NCBI RefSeq assembly: GCF_001620065.1
Contig: NZ_LQGV01000003.1
Location: 496,001 to 560,000 of the forward strand
From: Microbacterium sp. TNHR37B
GTDB lineage: Bacteria > Actinomycetota > Actinomycetes > Actinomycetales > Microbacteriaceae
Length of the DNA stretch: 64,000 nucleotides
Direction of reading: 5' to 3'
Shown: piece by piece, positions 25,937 through 34,872 of the stretch
Layout: every line of letters starts with the position of its first letter
Numbering within the stretch: position 1 is the first letter of the stretch
The notes under the pieces: generated by a model
Seen by the model: the letters and a program-made list of their open reading frames with translations, nothing else
Databases searched by the model: none
What the model was told of the DNA's origin: nothing
Program-made: the position numbers and the translations under genes

Positions 25937-28426
25937 TCAGAGGCCCGCGCCGTGGCACTGGAACGGCGCGACGATTCCCGTCTCCCGCTGCGCGGCCGCC
26001 AGCGCCTCCGCCGGGCGCGCGCCGCCCGCGAGGTGCGTGTGCATCGCCGCGAGCAGTTCGCAGGCGTCGTCGTCGGCAACGACCACGGGCGCGGCGATCA
26101 CGCACTCGGCGCCCGCGTGCAGCCAGGCGCGCGTCATCCCCACCGCTTCCTCCCCCCACCGCACCGACGATCGTCCCACCTCGCACGCGGACAGCACGAC
26201 GACGCGTGGCACGCGCGGGATCCGATCGATGTCGTAGCCGAAGAGCACACCGTCGCCGAGCTCGAGACCGGAGAAGAGCGGGTTGTCGGCCGCGTGGCGA
26301 CCGTGCGCGGCGATGTGCAGCACGTCGACGTCGGCGGCGAGTGCGGTCACCGCCGCCACGGCCGCCTCCGTCCCGGTGCGGACCCGGGGGGAGCGCCACG
26401 ATGCGGCGGCCGCCGTGACCTCCTCGACGGCGCGAGCGACACGCGGCCCCGCGACGAACGCCGCGGTCTGCACGGGCGCGCTCGTCGTGCGCGCCCAGCG
26501 CGACACTGAGCCGGGGAGCGTGAAAGCACGGCCCCGGAGACCGGGGAACATGCTCCAAGGAACCCCGGCGAGGACACCGGGCGAGGAGATGACCAGCCGC
26601 CGGGCCGCGGTGTGCCGGAGGGGCTCCTCCACCAGGACACGCGACAACTCGCGCAGTCGGGCATCGAGGGAACGGCGGATGACGTCGGCCATGGGCCCGG
26701 TGCGCACCGAGGCGGTCATGTCGAGGTCGGCGCGGAGCCCCGGGAGTGCGGCACGCGCCGACTCCCATCCGGTGAGCTCGACGAGGACGGCGGTCGCTGC
26801 CGTCGCGACCACGCAGAAGAGGCCGTCGGTGCTGTACACGTAGGAGAGGACGGCGGTGTCGTCGTCCAAGCGGGTGCGGAGCTCGTCGAGGTCCATCCGG
26901 GTCTCGACGTCGGCGGCTCCCGTGCTCATCCACTGCTTGTGCCGTACCCGGTCGCCGAGCTCGACCGCCCGCGGGTCGGACAGCCAGTCGGCTCCGGGAA
27001 GGTCGGCGCGGAGCATCCGGAGCTCGGCGAGATCGGCAGCCAGCTCCGCGTCAGGGGGCGGGCGCAGCGGCACCACCTGCTGACTGAGCTGACGCGCACG
27101 TTCCGACCATTCGAAGACGAGCGCAGGATCGGCCGTCCGCAGCGCCGCGTCGATCCCGATGAGCAGCAGGTTCTGTCCGTGCATCGCCAACGAGGCCTGG
27201 AGGTCCAGGCTGCCGTACGACGATCGCCACGCGGTGAGCTCCTCCAGGCCATCGGCGGCGAGTCGCAACGCCGTACGGCGGCGCGCCGGAGCTGCCGCGC
27301 GCAGCGCACGCGTGGCCCGCACCTCGTGGGCCAGCAGACGCACCTCCAGGGACGCCGACGATGCCAGCCGGGGAAGACGCCCCGGCGGCCGGTCGTGGCG
27401 CGCACGCCATAGCTCGCGCGTGAGCCGGAGGGCGTCGGCCTCGTTGTGGAGCTTCGCGCGCGACAGTCCGCGGGACACCCGATCGATCTCGCCGTCATCG
27501 CCGGGGGGTGTGAGCTCGACGAGGCGACCGGAGCGGTCCATGTCGCCTCCGGCCAGCCGCGCGCGCAGGCGGATTCCGTCAGCCCGGAGCGCCCACGACG
27601 CCGCGCCCAGCTCCGTGAACCGCGCGGCCGCGACACCGGCCACCTGCTCGGCACGGACGGGATCGTGACGCAAGAGCGACTTGGCGAGATGGTGCTCCGC
27701 CTCGCCGCGGGCCTGCGGCATCCCATCCGCACCGAACGCCTCCGCCGCTGCGGCCAGGAGCCGCTCCGCCTCGGTCACCAGGCCCGCGTCGCGCAGCACC
27801 TCGGCGCGGTCGGAGTCGCTGATGGCCGCGTTGGCCGCAGACTCACCCGCAAGGATCGGCCGCGCCGCCGCCATCTCGCGCATCGCCCGGACGAGATCGC
27901 CCTCCAGCAGCGCGACGTAGCCGAGGTTGTGCCGCGCTTCGGCCAGCTCGACCGGCGTGCCCTGCGCGGCGAACACGTCGAGCGTCGCTTCCAGATCGGC
28001 GGCGCTGGCGGCCAGATCGCGCCGCTGCATGTGGATGAGGCTGCGGTTCACCCGCAGATTCGCCACCGCGATCGCGTCGTCGGGGATCGTGTCGATCGCG
28101 AGCTGGAGCCATTCGAGGGCCTCGTCGAGGCGGCCCTGGTTCATGAGGAGCGTCCCGAGCTGCCCGGCCAGCACCCCTCGCGTGTGCGGCGAGAGGGCCG
28201 GGTCGTCGAGAGCCTCGCGGCACAGGCGCTCCCCTTCGGCCGGATCGCCGGTCTGAACGAGCACGTACGAGAGCGTCCCAGCGATCCGGGCGCGGAGATC
28301 CACGCCCTCGGCGATCTCCGCGGCGGCAACCAGCGCCTCCTTCGCCTCGGCGTAGCGACGCTGGTTGGTCAGGGAGAGAGCCTGTTCGTATGCGTCATCC
28401 GCGGCCGCTGCCATACCCCCCAGCAT
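25937..28426 (-). CDS. TPR-CHAT protein (caspase-like cysteine protease)
   Basis: A ~829-residue cytoplasmic protein. The N-terminal ~1-500 residues are helical TPR-like repeats (for example RYAEAKEALVAAAEI, then NLGYVALLEGDL). The C-terminal CHAT protease domain has the catalytic dyad H708 in HIAAHGRH and C748 in LSACEVG, so it looks active. CHAT proteases are caspase/separase relatives used in signalling and defence, such as the TPR-CHAT partner of the type III-E CRISPR effector. The start may be 28426 or 28414; neither has a well-placed ribosome site. It is the last gene of the sigma/subtilase operon. Substrate unknown. Confidence 0.88.
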   Translation of the reverse strand: MLGGMAAAADDAYEQALSLTNQRRYAEAKEALVAAAEIAEGVDLRARIAGTLSYVLVQTGDPAEGERLCREALDDPALSPHTRGVLAGQLGTLLMNQGRLDEALEWLQLAIDTIPDDAIAVANLRVNRSLIHMQRRDLAASAADLEATLDVFAAQGTPVELAEARHNLGYVALLEGDLVRAMREMAAARPILAGESAANAAISDSDRAEVLRDAGLVTEAERLLAAAAEAFGADGMPQARGEAEHHLAKSLLRHDPVRAEQVAGVAAARFTELGAASWALRADGIRLRARLAGGDMDRSGRLVELTPPGDDGEIDRVSRGLSRAKLHNEADALRLTRELWRARHDRPPGRLPRLASSASLEVRLLAHEVRATRALRAAAPARRRTALRLAADGLEELTAWRSSYGSLDLQASLAMHGQNLLLIGIDAALRTADPALVFEWSERARQLSQQVVPLRPPPDAELAADLAELRMLRADLPGADWLSDPRAVELGDRVRHKQWMSTGAADVETRMDLDELRTRLDDDTAVLSYVYSTDGLFCVVATAATAVLVELTGWESARAALPGLRADLDMTASVRTGPMADVIRRSLDARLRELSRVLVEEPLRHTAARRLVISSPGVLAGVPWSMFPGLRGRAFTLPGSVSRWARTTSAPVQTAAFVAGPRVARAVEEVTAAAASWRSPRVRTGTEAAVAAVTALAADVDVLHIAAHGRHAADNPLFSGLELGDGVLFGYDIDRIPRVPRVVVLSACEVGRSSVRWGEEAVGMTRAWLHAGAECVIAAPVVVADDDACELLAAMHTHLAGGARPAEALAAAQRETGIVAPFQCHGAGL

Positions 28427-28463
28427 GCCCTGTGCGGCAGCCGCGCGCGCAGGGAGGGGATGC

Positions 28464-30134
28464 TCACTCCGCGGACAGGGCCGCCTCGCATGCCGCACGG
28501 AGGGCGTTGACGGCCCCGTCTGGACGCTCGCCCGCCAGGGAAGGGGCACCGAGAACATGCGCGATCCGTCCCGCGATCAGGGGTGCGGCGAACGACGTGC
28601 CGCTCCACACCGCGAATCCCCCGCGGAAATCCTCGGGGCCGATCGTGAGGCGCTGGCGCCCGTAGACATCGTCGCGCGCGGAGGCCTGGATGCCGCCGTA
28701 GAAGTCGGGGAGCGTGCTGACGATCGCCGCCCCCGGCGCATAGGTACGCACCCACGGTCCGACGTTGGAGAAGAGCGCCGTCGTGCGGCGGTCGGGATTG
28801 AGTGCACCGACCGAGACGTGGGGCGCGCCTGCGTCCGGCACGATGCCGTTGTCGGCGCCGGGCCAGGCCCACAGCGAGGCGGGGAAGGTCGGCCGGTCGA
28901 TCGCGTCGTTCCCCGCCGAGGCCACGATCGCCGTGCCCATCGCGCGCAGCAGCGAGAGGAGGTCGTAGAGGTCACGCGTGTAGAGACCGTCCTGGGGGGT
29001 CTCGTGGTAATAGCCGAGCGACAGATTGACGACGTCGATCGGACGTCCGCCCTTCTTGCCGTGCCGGTGCCGGTAGACGAGGACGGCGAGATCCTCCAGG
29101 ACGGCGAGGAGGTTCGACTCCTCGACCATGCCGAGGGCATCGGCCACGCGGATCGCCAGGATGTCGGCATCCGGCGCGGTCTGGCGCACGATCCCGGCGA
29201 TGAAGGTGCCGTGGCCGGCCACCGGGTCGAGCTCGCCGTCGAGTGGTCCGTAGAGGTCGGGGTAGATCTCGGGATTCGCCTCGTCGTCGAGGCCGATGAC
29301 GCGTCCGTCGAGCATCACGTGACGATCGACGATGTCGCCGGGAAGCCAGCTGTGCGCTCCCGCCCCGGTGTCGAGCACCGCGACGACCGCTCGCCGGCGA
29401 CCGCGCGGGAGCTTCGACCGGATCGGCGCCGCCCCCACCCAGGCGACCGGCTGCCGCCCTCCCGACCCGCAGTCGTCGTACTCGCCCACCGGATTGGACT
29501 TCGTGAAGGGGTTCGACTTCGTGAACGGATTGGACTTGGTGAAGGGGTTCGACTTCGTGAACGGGTTCGACTTCGTGAACGGGTTCACCCCGATCGGGTC
29601 GACCGTGAGGACGTGGTCGAGCCCCACCCGGTCGGCGCCGACCTTGCGCAGGGCCGCCGCCGGATCTCCGCCGGTGCGGCCCAGCCCCCCACCGCCCAGA
29701 GCGTCGCGGCGCACCTGCTGCAGCACGCGCCAGGCATCCGGAAGCGCCGGGGAGATCCCTCCGGCTCCCTCTTCCGGCGTGGTCAGCCGCACCCGCAGCA
29801 CGCGCGGGGCGCCGGGAATGCGTTCGCCGGGAAGCTCCCCCCGGACCAGCGCCGTGCCGTCGAGGCGCTCCGGGACGACGCCCCAGCCGAACGCGCGGGC
29901 CGCCTCCCGCACCCGGCTGTACGGCCCGTCCCCGGTCTCGAGGTCGCCGTCGCCGGGCGCGAGGCTGAGGAGCAGCCGATCGGGCACATACGCGGTCTGG
30001 AAGGCCTCGATGCCGTCCAGCGGCTCGGTCCCGGGATCGAGCACCGTCGCGGAGATCACCGATCCGCGGGCGCGATCGCGCCAGGACCAGCCCTTCGGCT
30101 GCGGCGTGCGGCCGTCTCGTTCGTCGTCGACCAT
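28464..30134 (-). CDS. subtilisin-like (S8) serine protease, intracellular, with NPFTKS repeats
   Basis: A 556-residue protein with no signal peptide or membrane span. An N-terminal ~180-residue domain of unknown type (possibly a pro-domain) is followed by five NPFTKS hexapeptides (about residues 183-214). The S8 catalytic domain then has D255 in VLDTGAG, H308 in GHGTFIAG and S514 in SGTSFAAP, so it should be active. A repeat linker between a pro-like domain and the protease suggests a cleavable or protein-binding tether. ATG 30134 has GAGAGGA upstream. It lies in an operon with the upstream beta-rich gene and the downstream CHAT gene (37 bp gap). Confidence 0.9.
   Translation of the reverse strand: MVDDERDGRTPQPKGWSWRDRARGSVISATVLDPGTEPLDGIEAFQTAYVPDRLLLSLAPGDGDLETGDGPYSRVREAARAFGWGVVPERLDGTALVRGELPGERIPGAPRVLRVRLTTPEEGAGGISPALPDAWRVLQQVRRDALGGGGLGRTGGDPAAALRKVGADRVGLDHVLTVDPIGVNPFTKSNPFTKSNPFTKSNPFTKSNPFTKSNPVGEYDDCGSGGRQPVAWVGAAPIRSKLPRGRRRAVVAVLDTGAGAHSWLPGDIVDRHVMLDGRVIGLDDEANPEIYPDLYGPLDGELDPVAGHGTFIAGIVRQTAPDADILAIRVADALGMVEESNLLAVLEDLAVLVYRHRHGKKGGRPIDVVNLSLGYYHETPQDGLYTRDLYDLLSLLRAMGTAIVASAGNDAIDRPTFPASLWAWPGADNGIVPDAGAPHVSVGALNPDRRTTALFSNVGPWVRTYAPGAAIVSTLPDFYGGIQASARDDVYGRQRLTIGPEDFRGGFAVWSGTSFAAPLIAGRIAHVLGAPSLAGERPDGAVNALRAACEAALSAE
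29491..29589 (-). repeat. five 18-bp coding repeats (NPFTKS)
   Basis: Units begin at 29491, 29509, 29527, 29545 and 29563, followed by a partial copy. They encode NPFTKS each time. The differences between units fall at synonymous third positions, so the peptide repeat seems to be kept by selection and not to be a fresh slippage product. Confidence 0.85.
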
Positions 30135-30212
30135 GCGTCATCCTCTCGTCGGCGCAGCCGGACGGGCACCGGCGGCGATGGGGGTGCGAGGCGGTGGGTC
30201 TCGCGGGTGGAG

Positions 30213-30677
30213 CTAGACCTCGAAGCGGGGAGTGTGGAGCTCTGCGGGCGTGCCGGCCTCCGTCGTCTCCTCCAGCACGATGCGCAGCCGCGTCATGCCG
30301 CTGGGCACGTCGTCGAAGGCGAAGCGCCCGTGCTCGGGCACGGCGCTCCAGGTGTGCTCGTCCTGTTCGATCTCGACCGAGACGGCGGCGGCGTCGATCC
30401 AGCCGTCCACTCGGCGTCGGCCGTCGGCGGCAGCGACGACGTGGACGAGCACGCTCGCCGTCCCGTCGCTGAACTGCAGCGTGAGGGCATCGGCATCGCC
30501 ACGGACCGCCGCCAACTCGGTCTGCGAGACCAAGGTCAGCAGCGCATACTCGCGCGAGAGATCGGCGGTGGCCACCGACGCCACCATCCGGTCGACGAGG
30601 TCGGCCGGCATCGGGTCGATCTCCTCCCAGGTGCGCCGGAGCGCGTGGAACAGTACAGCGTCGTCGTCAGCGCCCAT
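30213..30677 (-). CDS. small protein of the sigma/subtilase/CHAT cassette
   Basis: A 154-residue protein, not firmly recognised. Residues ~5-50 are helical (LRRTWEEIDPMPADLVDRMV). The rest is beta-rich with a VDGWIDAAAVSVEI strand and an FAFDDVPSG turn like carboxypeptidase-regulatory or FN3-like sandwiches. Similar small proteins accompany ECF-type sigma genes in actinobacteria. Its ATG lies inside the end of the sigma gene (11-bp overlap, GGGAGA upstream), so it is co-translated. It could be an anti-sigma factor, an adaptor or a protease substrate. None of these is shown. Confidence 0.75.
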   Translation of the reverse strand: MGADDDAVLFHALRRTWEEIDPMPADLVDRMVASVATADLSREYALLTLVSQTELAAVRGDADALTLQFSDGTASVLVHVVAAADGRRRVDGWIDAAAVSVEIEQDEHTWSAVPEHGRFAFDDVPSGMTRLRIVLEETTEAGTPAELHTPRFEV

Positions 30678-31308
30678 GGGCGTCTCCCGTCCATCCGTCC
30701 GCGGCGAGAGCCGCGCGAAGCTTGCCCAGACAACGCTGGCGCGTGGGGCCGATCGATCCGACCGGCATCGACAGGTCGGCGGCAAGTCGGGCGTAGTCGG
30801 GGCGCTCCTCGAAGGCGACGACACGCAGCAGCCGTCCGCACCGGTCGTCGAGGGTGCGGACCGCCCGCCACAGGCGATGGTCGCTGTCGGCGGTCTGCGC
30901 GTGCGCCTCGGCGGATGCGGTCACCTCCAGGAGCGGCTCGATCTCCACGTCTTCGGTGGGACGGACCCGCTGCTGCGCGCGAGCCGTTCGCCACGCCTCG
31001 CGGCGCGCGCACGTGGTGAGCCACCCCGCCACGGCCCGCTCGTCGGCGATGCCGTCGTGGCGGCGCACGAGGGTGAACCAGGTCGTCTGCACGACGTCCT
31101 CGGCGAGGGCGCGCTCCAGCCCGTACGCGCGGACGACGTGCCACAGCACCGGCGTCATGAGGCGGACGAGATCGTCCATCGCGCGCGCGTCGCCGCGCCG
31201 CCAGCGCCCGAAGGCGGCCGATGCGCGCTCCCAGATGGAGCCGTCACCGACGTCCCGCCCGTCGTCGTCCGGATCTTCCCTCACGTGCGACGGGTCGGTT
31301 GCAGTCAT
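30667..31308 (-). CDS. ECF-type sigma-70 family RNA polymerase sigma factor
   Basis: A ~213-residue sigma factor with region 2 (ALAEDVVQTTWFTLVRR, then AVAGWLTTCARREAW) and region 4 (LARLAADLSMPVGSIGPTR, then QRCLGKLRAAL), and no region 1 or 3. It directs RNA polymerase to a dedicated promoter set. The start is ambiguous: ATGs at 31308, 31317, 31326 and 31362 are in frame and none has a good ribosome site. It heads the minus-strand cassette with the beta-rich protein, subtilase and CHAT protease. The 17-bp element just upstream may be its own promoter (autoregulation). Confidence 0.88.
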   Translation of the reverse strand: MTATDPSHVREDPDDDGRDVGDGSIWERASAAFGRWRRGDARAMDDLVRLMTPVLWHVVRAYGLERALAEDVVQTTWFTLVRRHDGIADERAVAGWLTTCARREAWRTARAQQRVRPTEDVEIEPLLEVTASAEAHAQTADSDHRLWRAVRTLDDRCGRLLRVVAFEERPDYARLAADLSMPVGSIGPTRQRCLGKLRAALAADGWTGDAHGR

Positions 31309-31354
31309 ACCGCCCATTGTGGCCATACCGGGAGGAGTCGGGCCAGAGCCCGTC

Positions 31355-31371
31355 TGATACATCCGGCGCAG
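31355..31371 (-). promoter_or_regulatory. 17-bp element, upstream copy at the sigma gene
   Basis: CTGCGCCGGATGTATCA on the minus strand, identical to 25857-25873. It lies 47 bp ahead of the chosen sigma start and overlaps the most upstream possible ATG (31362). The flanking A/T-containing stretch is only partly similar in the two copies. Confidence 0.6.
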
Positions 31372-31417
31372 GAAATCTTCCGGAAGCGGATCCGACGACC
31401 CGCCTAGACTCGGGTCC

Positions 31418-32143
31418 ATGCGTCCCCTCGTCTATCTGTGCGCGCGCCCGCAGCAGGGTGCCGCGGCCGCCGAATACGAGTCCTTCCGCACCGCGATGCG
31501 CGCGGAGGAGGCGGAACTGGAGCGGTGGGATCTCGTCGCCGCGCCGCTGCCGGCCGACGCCGTCGACCGCTGGCGGGGCTTCGTCGTCGGCGGCAGCCCG
31601 TTCAACGTCACCGATCCCGAGTCGACCAAGACCGACATCCAGCGCCGGGTCGAGGCGGACCTGGCGCGACTGGCGCACGAGGCGGCAGACGGGCGGATCG
31701 CCGGGCTCTTCACGTGCTACGGCATCGGCGTCGCCACCCGGGCCCTCGGCGGAGAGGTCACCCGCGCCCACCCCGAGGACACCGGCCCCACCGTCGTCTC
31801 GCTGACGGCCGAAGCGGCCTCCGATCCTCTCCTCGGCGGCCTCGCCGACAGGTTCGAGGCCCTCACCGCCCACAAGGAGGGCGTGGACACGCTCCCTCGG
31901 GGAGCGGTGCTCCTGGCCACGGGCGACGCATGCCCGGTACAGGCCTACCGCGCGGGTGAGCGACTGTACGCGACGCAGTTCCATCCGGAACCCACGGGGC
32001 GGGCCTTCACGGAGCGGATGGCGGTCTACCGCGACGACGGCTACTTCGCCGCGAGCGACTACGACGCCATCGCCGCCCGGGTCCTGGCCGCGTCGCTCAG
32101 CGAGCCGCCCCGCATCCTCCGCGCCTTCGCGCAGACCTTCTGA
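31418..32143 (+). CDS. type 1 glutamine amidotransferase
   Basis: A 241-residue class I GATase. The nucleophile C100 is in FTCYGIG and H189 is in TQFHPEP, forming the usual Cys-His-Glu triad (the Glu is the last residue quoted). No synthase partner is nearby, so it belongs to the stand-alone GuaA-like amidotransferase proteins. ATG 31418 follows TAGACT (31405-31410) by 7 nt, indicating a leaderless mRNA. It is divergent from the sigma cassette and may share its control region. Confidence 0.87.
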   Translation: MRPLVYLCARPQQGAAAAEYESFRTAMRAEEAELERWDLVAAPLPADAVDRWRGFVVGGSPFNVTDPESTKTDIQRRVEADLARLAHEAADGRIAGLFTCYGIGVATRALGGEVTRAHPEDTGPTVVSLTAEAASDPLLGGLADRFEALTAHKEGVDTLPRGAVLLATGDACPVQAYRAGERLYATQFHPEPTGRAFTERMAVYRDDGYFAASDYDAIAARVLAASLSEPPRILRAFAQTF

Positions 32144-32188
32144 CGCTCGATCCGGCCGTCGGCACGCCGCGCGCGCGGCCGGCCGAGA

Positions 32189-32203
32189 CGCGGAGGCTCC
32201 GCG
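32189..32203. terminator. hairpin between convergent genes
   Basis: CGCGGA-GGC-TCCGCG sits between the amidotransferase stop and the xylB stop. It is a plausible bidirectional terminator without a T-run. Confidence 0.45.
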
Positions 32204-32204
32204 C

Positions 32205-33503
32205 TCAGAGTCCGAGAATCGAGGCGGCCTGGCGCGCGGCACCGAGGGCGACGTACTCCCCCGGCTCGGGGACCTCGACGGGAACGCCGAACACCTCCGG
32301 CGCGATCCGGCGCACGGCCTCGGACTGCGCGCCCCCGCCGATCAGGAGCGCTCGCTCGATCGGCACGCCGAGCTCGCGGAGCGCTGCGAGGCCCGCGCCG
32401 AGCCCGCCGAGCATGCCCTCGACCGCGGCGCGGGCGAGGTTCTCGCGCGTCGTCGAGGCGAGGGTCATGCCCGTCAGCGACGCGGTGGCATCGGGGAGGT
32501 TGGGCGTGCGCTCACCCTCGAAGTACGGCACGAGCGTCAGTCCGCCGGCGCCCGGCTGTGCCGCCAGCGCGAGGCGCGAGAGCTCGTGGTGGTCGACGCC
32601 GAGCAGGCGTGCGATCGCGTCGAGGACGCGCGCCGCATTGAGGGTGACGACGATGGGGAGGAAGTGCCCGTCGGCATCGGCGAAGCCCGCGACGGTTCCC
32701 GACGCATCGCGGACGGGCTTGTCGCTGATCGCGAAGACCGTGCCGCTCGTTCCGATCGAGACGACCACATCGCCCACCCGCGCCCCGACCCCGAGGCCCG
32801 CACCGGCGTTGTCGCCCGCCCCCGGACCCACGCGGCGTCCGGCCGCGTCGGTCACCGACTCCCGCGGTCCGAGGACGCGCGGCAGAACGACGTCGTGACC
32901 GAGCGCGGCGACGAGCAACTCGCGGTCGTACCCGTCGTCGTCGGGGTTCCAGTACCCGGTCCCCGAGGCATCCGAACGGTCGGTCACCAGCTCCGCCAGG
33001 TCGGGGTTCTCGCCCGAGCGGGGACCGTAGCCCCGCAGTCGCCACGTGAGCCAGTCGTGCGGCAGGGCGACCGCCGCGACGCGCTCGGCGTTCTCGGGCT
33101 CGTGGTCGCGCAGCCACCGCAGCTTGGTGATCGTGAAGGAGGCGACGGGGACCAGGCCGGTCCGGCGCACCAGCTCCTCGGCGCCGAACTCGGCGATGAG
33201 GTCGCTGGCCGCTCCGGCCGACCGGGTGTCGTTCCACAGCAACGCGTCACGGACCACCGCGCCGGTGGCATCGAGCGCCACCATCCCGTGCTGCTGCCCG
33301 CCGACCGCCCACGCGGCGACATCGTCCATGCCGCCGGCGGCGTCGATCGCCTGCTGCAGCGCGGCCCACCAGGCTTCGGGATCGACATTCGTGCCGTCGG
33401 GATGCGAGGCGCGCCCCTGACGCACGATCCTCCCGCTGTCGGTGTCGACGATCACGACCTTGCACGATTGCGTCGAGGAGTCGACGCCCATCACCAGTGC
33501 CAT
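32205..33503 (-). CDS. xylB: xylulokinase
   Basis: A 432-residue FGGY-family kinase that phosphorylates D-xylulose to xylulose 5-phosphate. The N-terminal [13 protein letters not shown] and GGQQHGMV segments, the phosphate-binding [10 protein letters not shown], and the C-terminal [13 protein letters not shown] and EYVALGAA blocks are all present. ATG 33503 has AAGGAAG upstream. It follows xylA by 70 bp and completes the classic xylose pathway pair. Confidence 0.94.
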   Translation of the reverse strand: MALVMGVDSSTQSCKVVIVDTDSGRIVRQGRASHPDGTNVDPEAWWAALQQAIDAAGGMDDVAAWAVGGQQHGMVALDATGAVVRDALLWNDTRSAGAASDLIAEFGAEELVRRTGLVPVASFTITKLRWLRDHEPENAERVAAVALPHDWLTWRLRGYGPRSGENPDLAELVTDRSDASGTGYWNPDDDGYDRELLVAALGHDVVLPRVLGPRESVTDAAGRRVGPGAGDNAGAGLGVGARVGDVVVSIGTSGTVFAISDKPVRDASGTVAGFADADGHFLPIVVTLNAARVLDAIARLLGVDHHELSRLALAAQPGAGGLTLVPYFEGERTPNLPDATASLTGMTLASTTRENLARAAVEGMLGGLGAGLAALRELGVPIERALLIGGGAQSEAVRRIAPEVFGVPVEVPEPGEYVALGAARQAASILGL

Positions 33504-33573
33504 TGCGGCTTCCTTCTGCGGATCGAGGGAACCGGCCGCCCGCAGCGCGGACGACCGGTTCACGAGGGGTGGG

Positions 33574-34761
33574 TCAGCGGGCGCCGAGCAGGTGCTCGGT
33601 CGCGAGCTGCTGCAGTCGCACGAAGCCGAAGCCCTTGCCGCCGAGGTACGCGTCGGTGTCGAAGTCCTCGTACGCGGAGCGGTCCGCGACGAAGTCGTCG
33701 TAGGTCTCCCCTTCGGCGAAGGTCGGCTGCGCCAGCTCCGGAACCCGCGCGGCGGCGAGCGCCTCCTGCACCTCGGGGTCGGCGCGGAACGCGGCCGCCC
33801 GCTCCTTGAGGAGGAGGTAGGTGCGCATGTTCGCCGCGGCGGAGTCCCACACGCCCGTCTCGTCCTCGGTCCGGCTCGGCTTGTAGTCGAAGTGGCGCGG
33901 GCCGGTGTAGGCGGGGCCGCCGTTCGGGCCGCCGTTCTCGAGCAGGTCGACCAGGGCGAAGGCGTTGTGGAGGTCGCCGTGACCGAACACGAGGTCCTGG
34001 TCGTACTTGATGCCGCGCTGGCCGTTGAGGTCGATGTGGAACAGCTTGCCGTGGTACAGCGCCTGCGCGATCCCGGCGGCGAAGTTCAGGCCCGCCATCT
34101 GCTCGTGGCCGACCTCGGGGTTCAGGCCCACCAGCTCGGGACGCTCGAGCGACTCGATGAAGGCGAGGGCGTGACCCACGGTGGGAAGGAGGATGTCACC
34201 CCGGGGCTCGTTCGGCTTGGGCTCGATCGCGAACCGCAGGTCGTATCCCTTGCTCACGACGTAGTCGCCGAGGAAGTTGACCGCCTCGCGGTACCGTTCC
34301 AGCGCCTGGCGGATGTCCTTCGCGGAGTCGTACTCGGCGCCCTCGCGACCGCCCCACATGACGAAGGTCTGCGCGCCGAGCTCGGCACCGAGGTCGATCT
34401 GGCGAAGGACCTTGCGGATCGCGAAACGGCGGACGTCGCGGTCGTTCGAGGTGAACCCGCCGTCCTTGAACACGGGGGCGCTGAAGAGGTTGGTGGTGAC
34501 CATGGGCACCGTCAGCCCGGTGGCGCTCAGCGCGCCCTTGAGGCGATCGATCTGGTTCTGCCGCTCCGCCTCGCTGGAGCCGAAGGCGAACAGGTCGTCG
34601 TCGTGGAAGGTGAGTCCGTACGCGCCGAGCTCGGCGAGCTTCTCGACGGCGTGGACGACGTCGAGCGCGGGACGGGTGGGACCGCCGAAGGGGTCGGTTC
34701 CGTTGTAGCCGATGGTCCAGAGTCCGAAAGTGAACTTGTCGGCGGGAGTTGGGGTGGGCAT
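33574..34761 (-). CDS. xylA: xylose isomerase
   Basis: A 395-residue actinobacterial-type (class I) xylose isomerase. The catalytic TFHDDDL histidine, metal-binding [21 protein letters not shown] and HIDLNGQRG motifs are intact. It converts D-xylose to D-xylulose. ATG 34761 has AGGAG in the leader. Its promoter region has TATAGG (34806-34811 on the minus strand) directly ahead of a GTTGTC/GACAAC operator. It is divergent from the ROK regulator. Confidence 0.96.
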   Translation of the reverse strand: MPTPTPADKFTFGLWTIGYNGTDPFGGPTRPALDVVHAVEKLAELGAYGLTFHDDDLFAFGSSEAERQNQIDRLKGALSATGLTVPMVTTNLFSAPVFKDGGFTSNDRDVRRFAIRKVLRQIDLGAELGAQTFVMWGGREGAEYDSAKDIRQALERYREAVNFLGDYVVSKGYDLRFAIEPKPNEPRGDILLPTVGHALAFIESLERPELVGLNPEVGHEQMAGLNFAAGIAQALYHGKLFHIDLNGQRGIKYDQDLVFGHGDLHNAFALVDLLENGGPNGGPAYTGPRHFDYKPSRTEDETGVWDSAAANMRTYLLLKERAAAFRADPEVQEALAAARVPELAQPTFAEGETYDDFVADRSAYEDFDTDAYLGGKGFGFVRLQQLATEHLLGAR

Positions 34762-34791
34762 GACGCTCCTTTGCGCGACGTGCGAGTGATT

Positions 34792-34806
34792 GTTGTCAAC
34801 GACAAC
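34792..34806. promoter_or_regulatory. xylose operator (inverted repeat)
   Basis: GTTGTC-AAC-GACAAC, a perfect 6-bp inverted repeat, overlaps the predicted start of xylA transcription and lies 66 bp upstream of the divergent ROK repressor. This fits the XylR-type repressor site. Binding in the absence of xylose would block xylAB. Confidence 0.65.
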
Positions 34807-34872
34807 CTATACCACCATCCGCTCGCGCGCCAGCCCGCGCGCCGCGTCCCACCCACGCCCTACAGTGGACGG

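Noticed and set aside
25857..31371. Mobile element with attachment sites
   Set aside because: The flanking 17-bp repeats invite this reading, but no integrase, transposase or tRNA target is visible and the base composition matches neighbours. Left as an alternative only.
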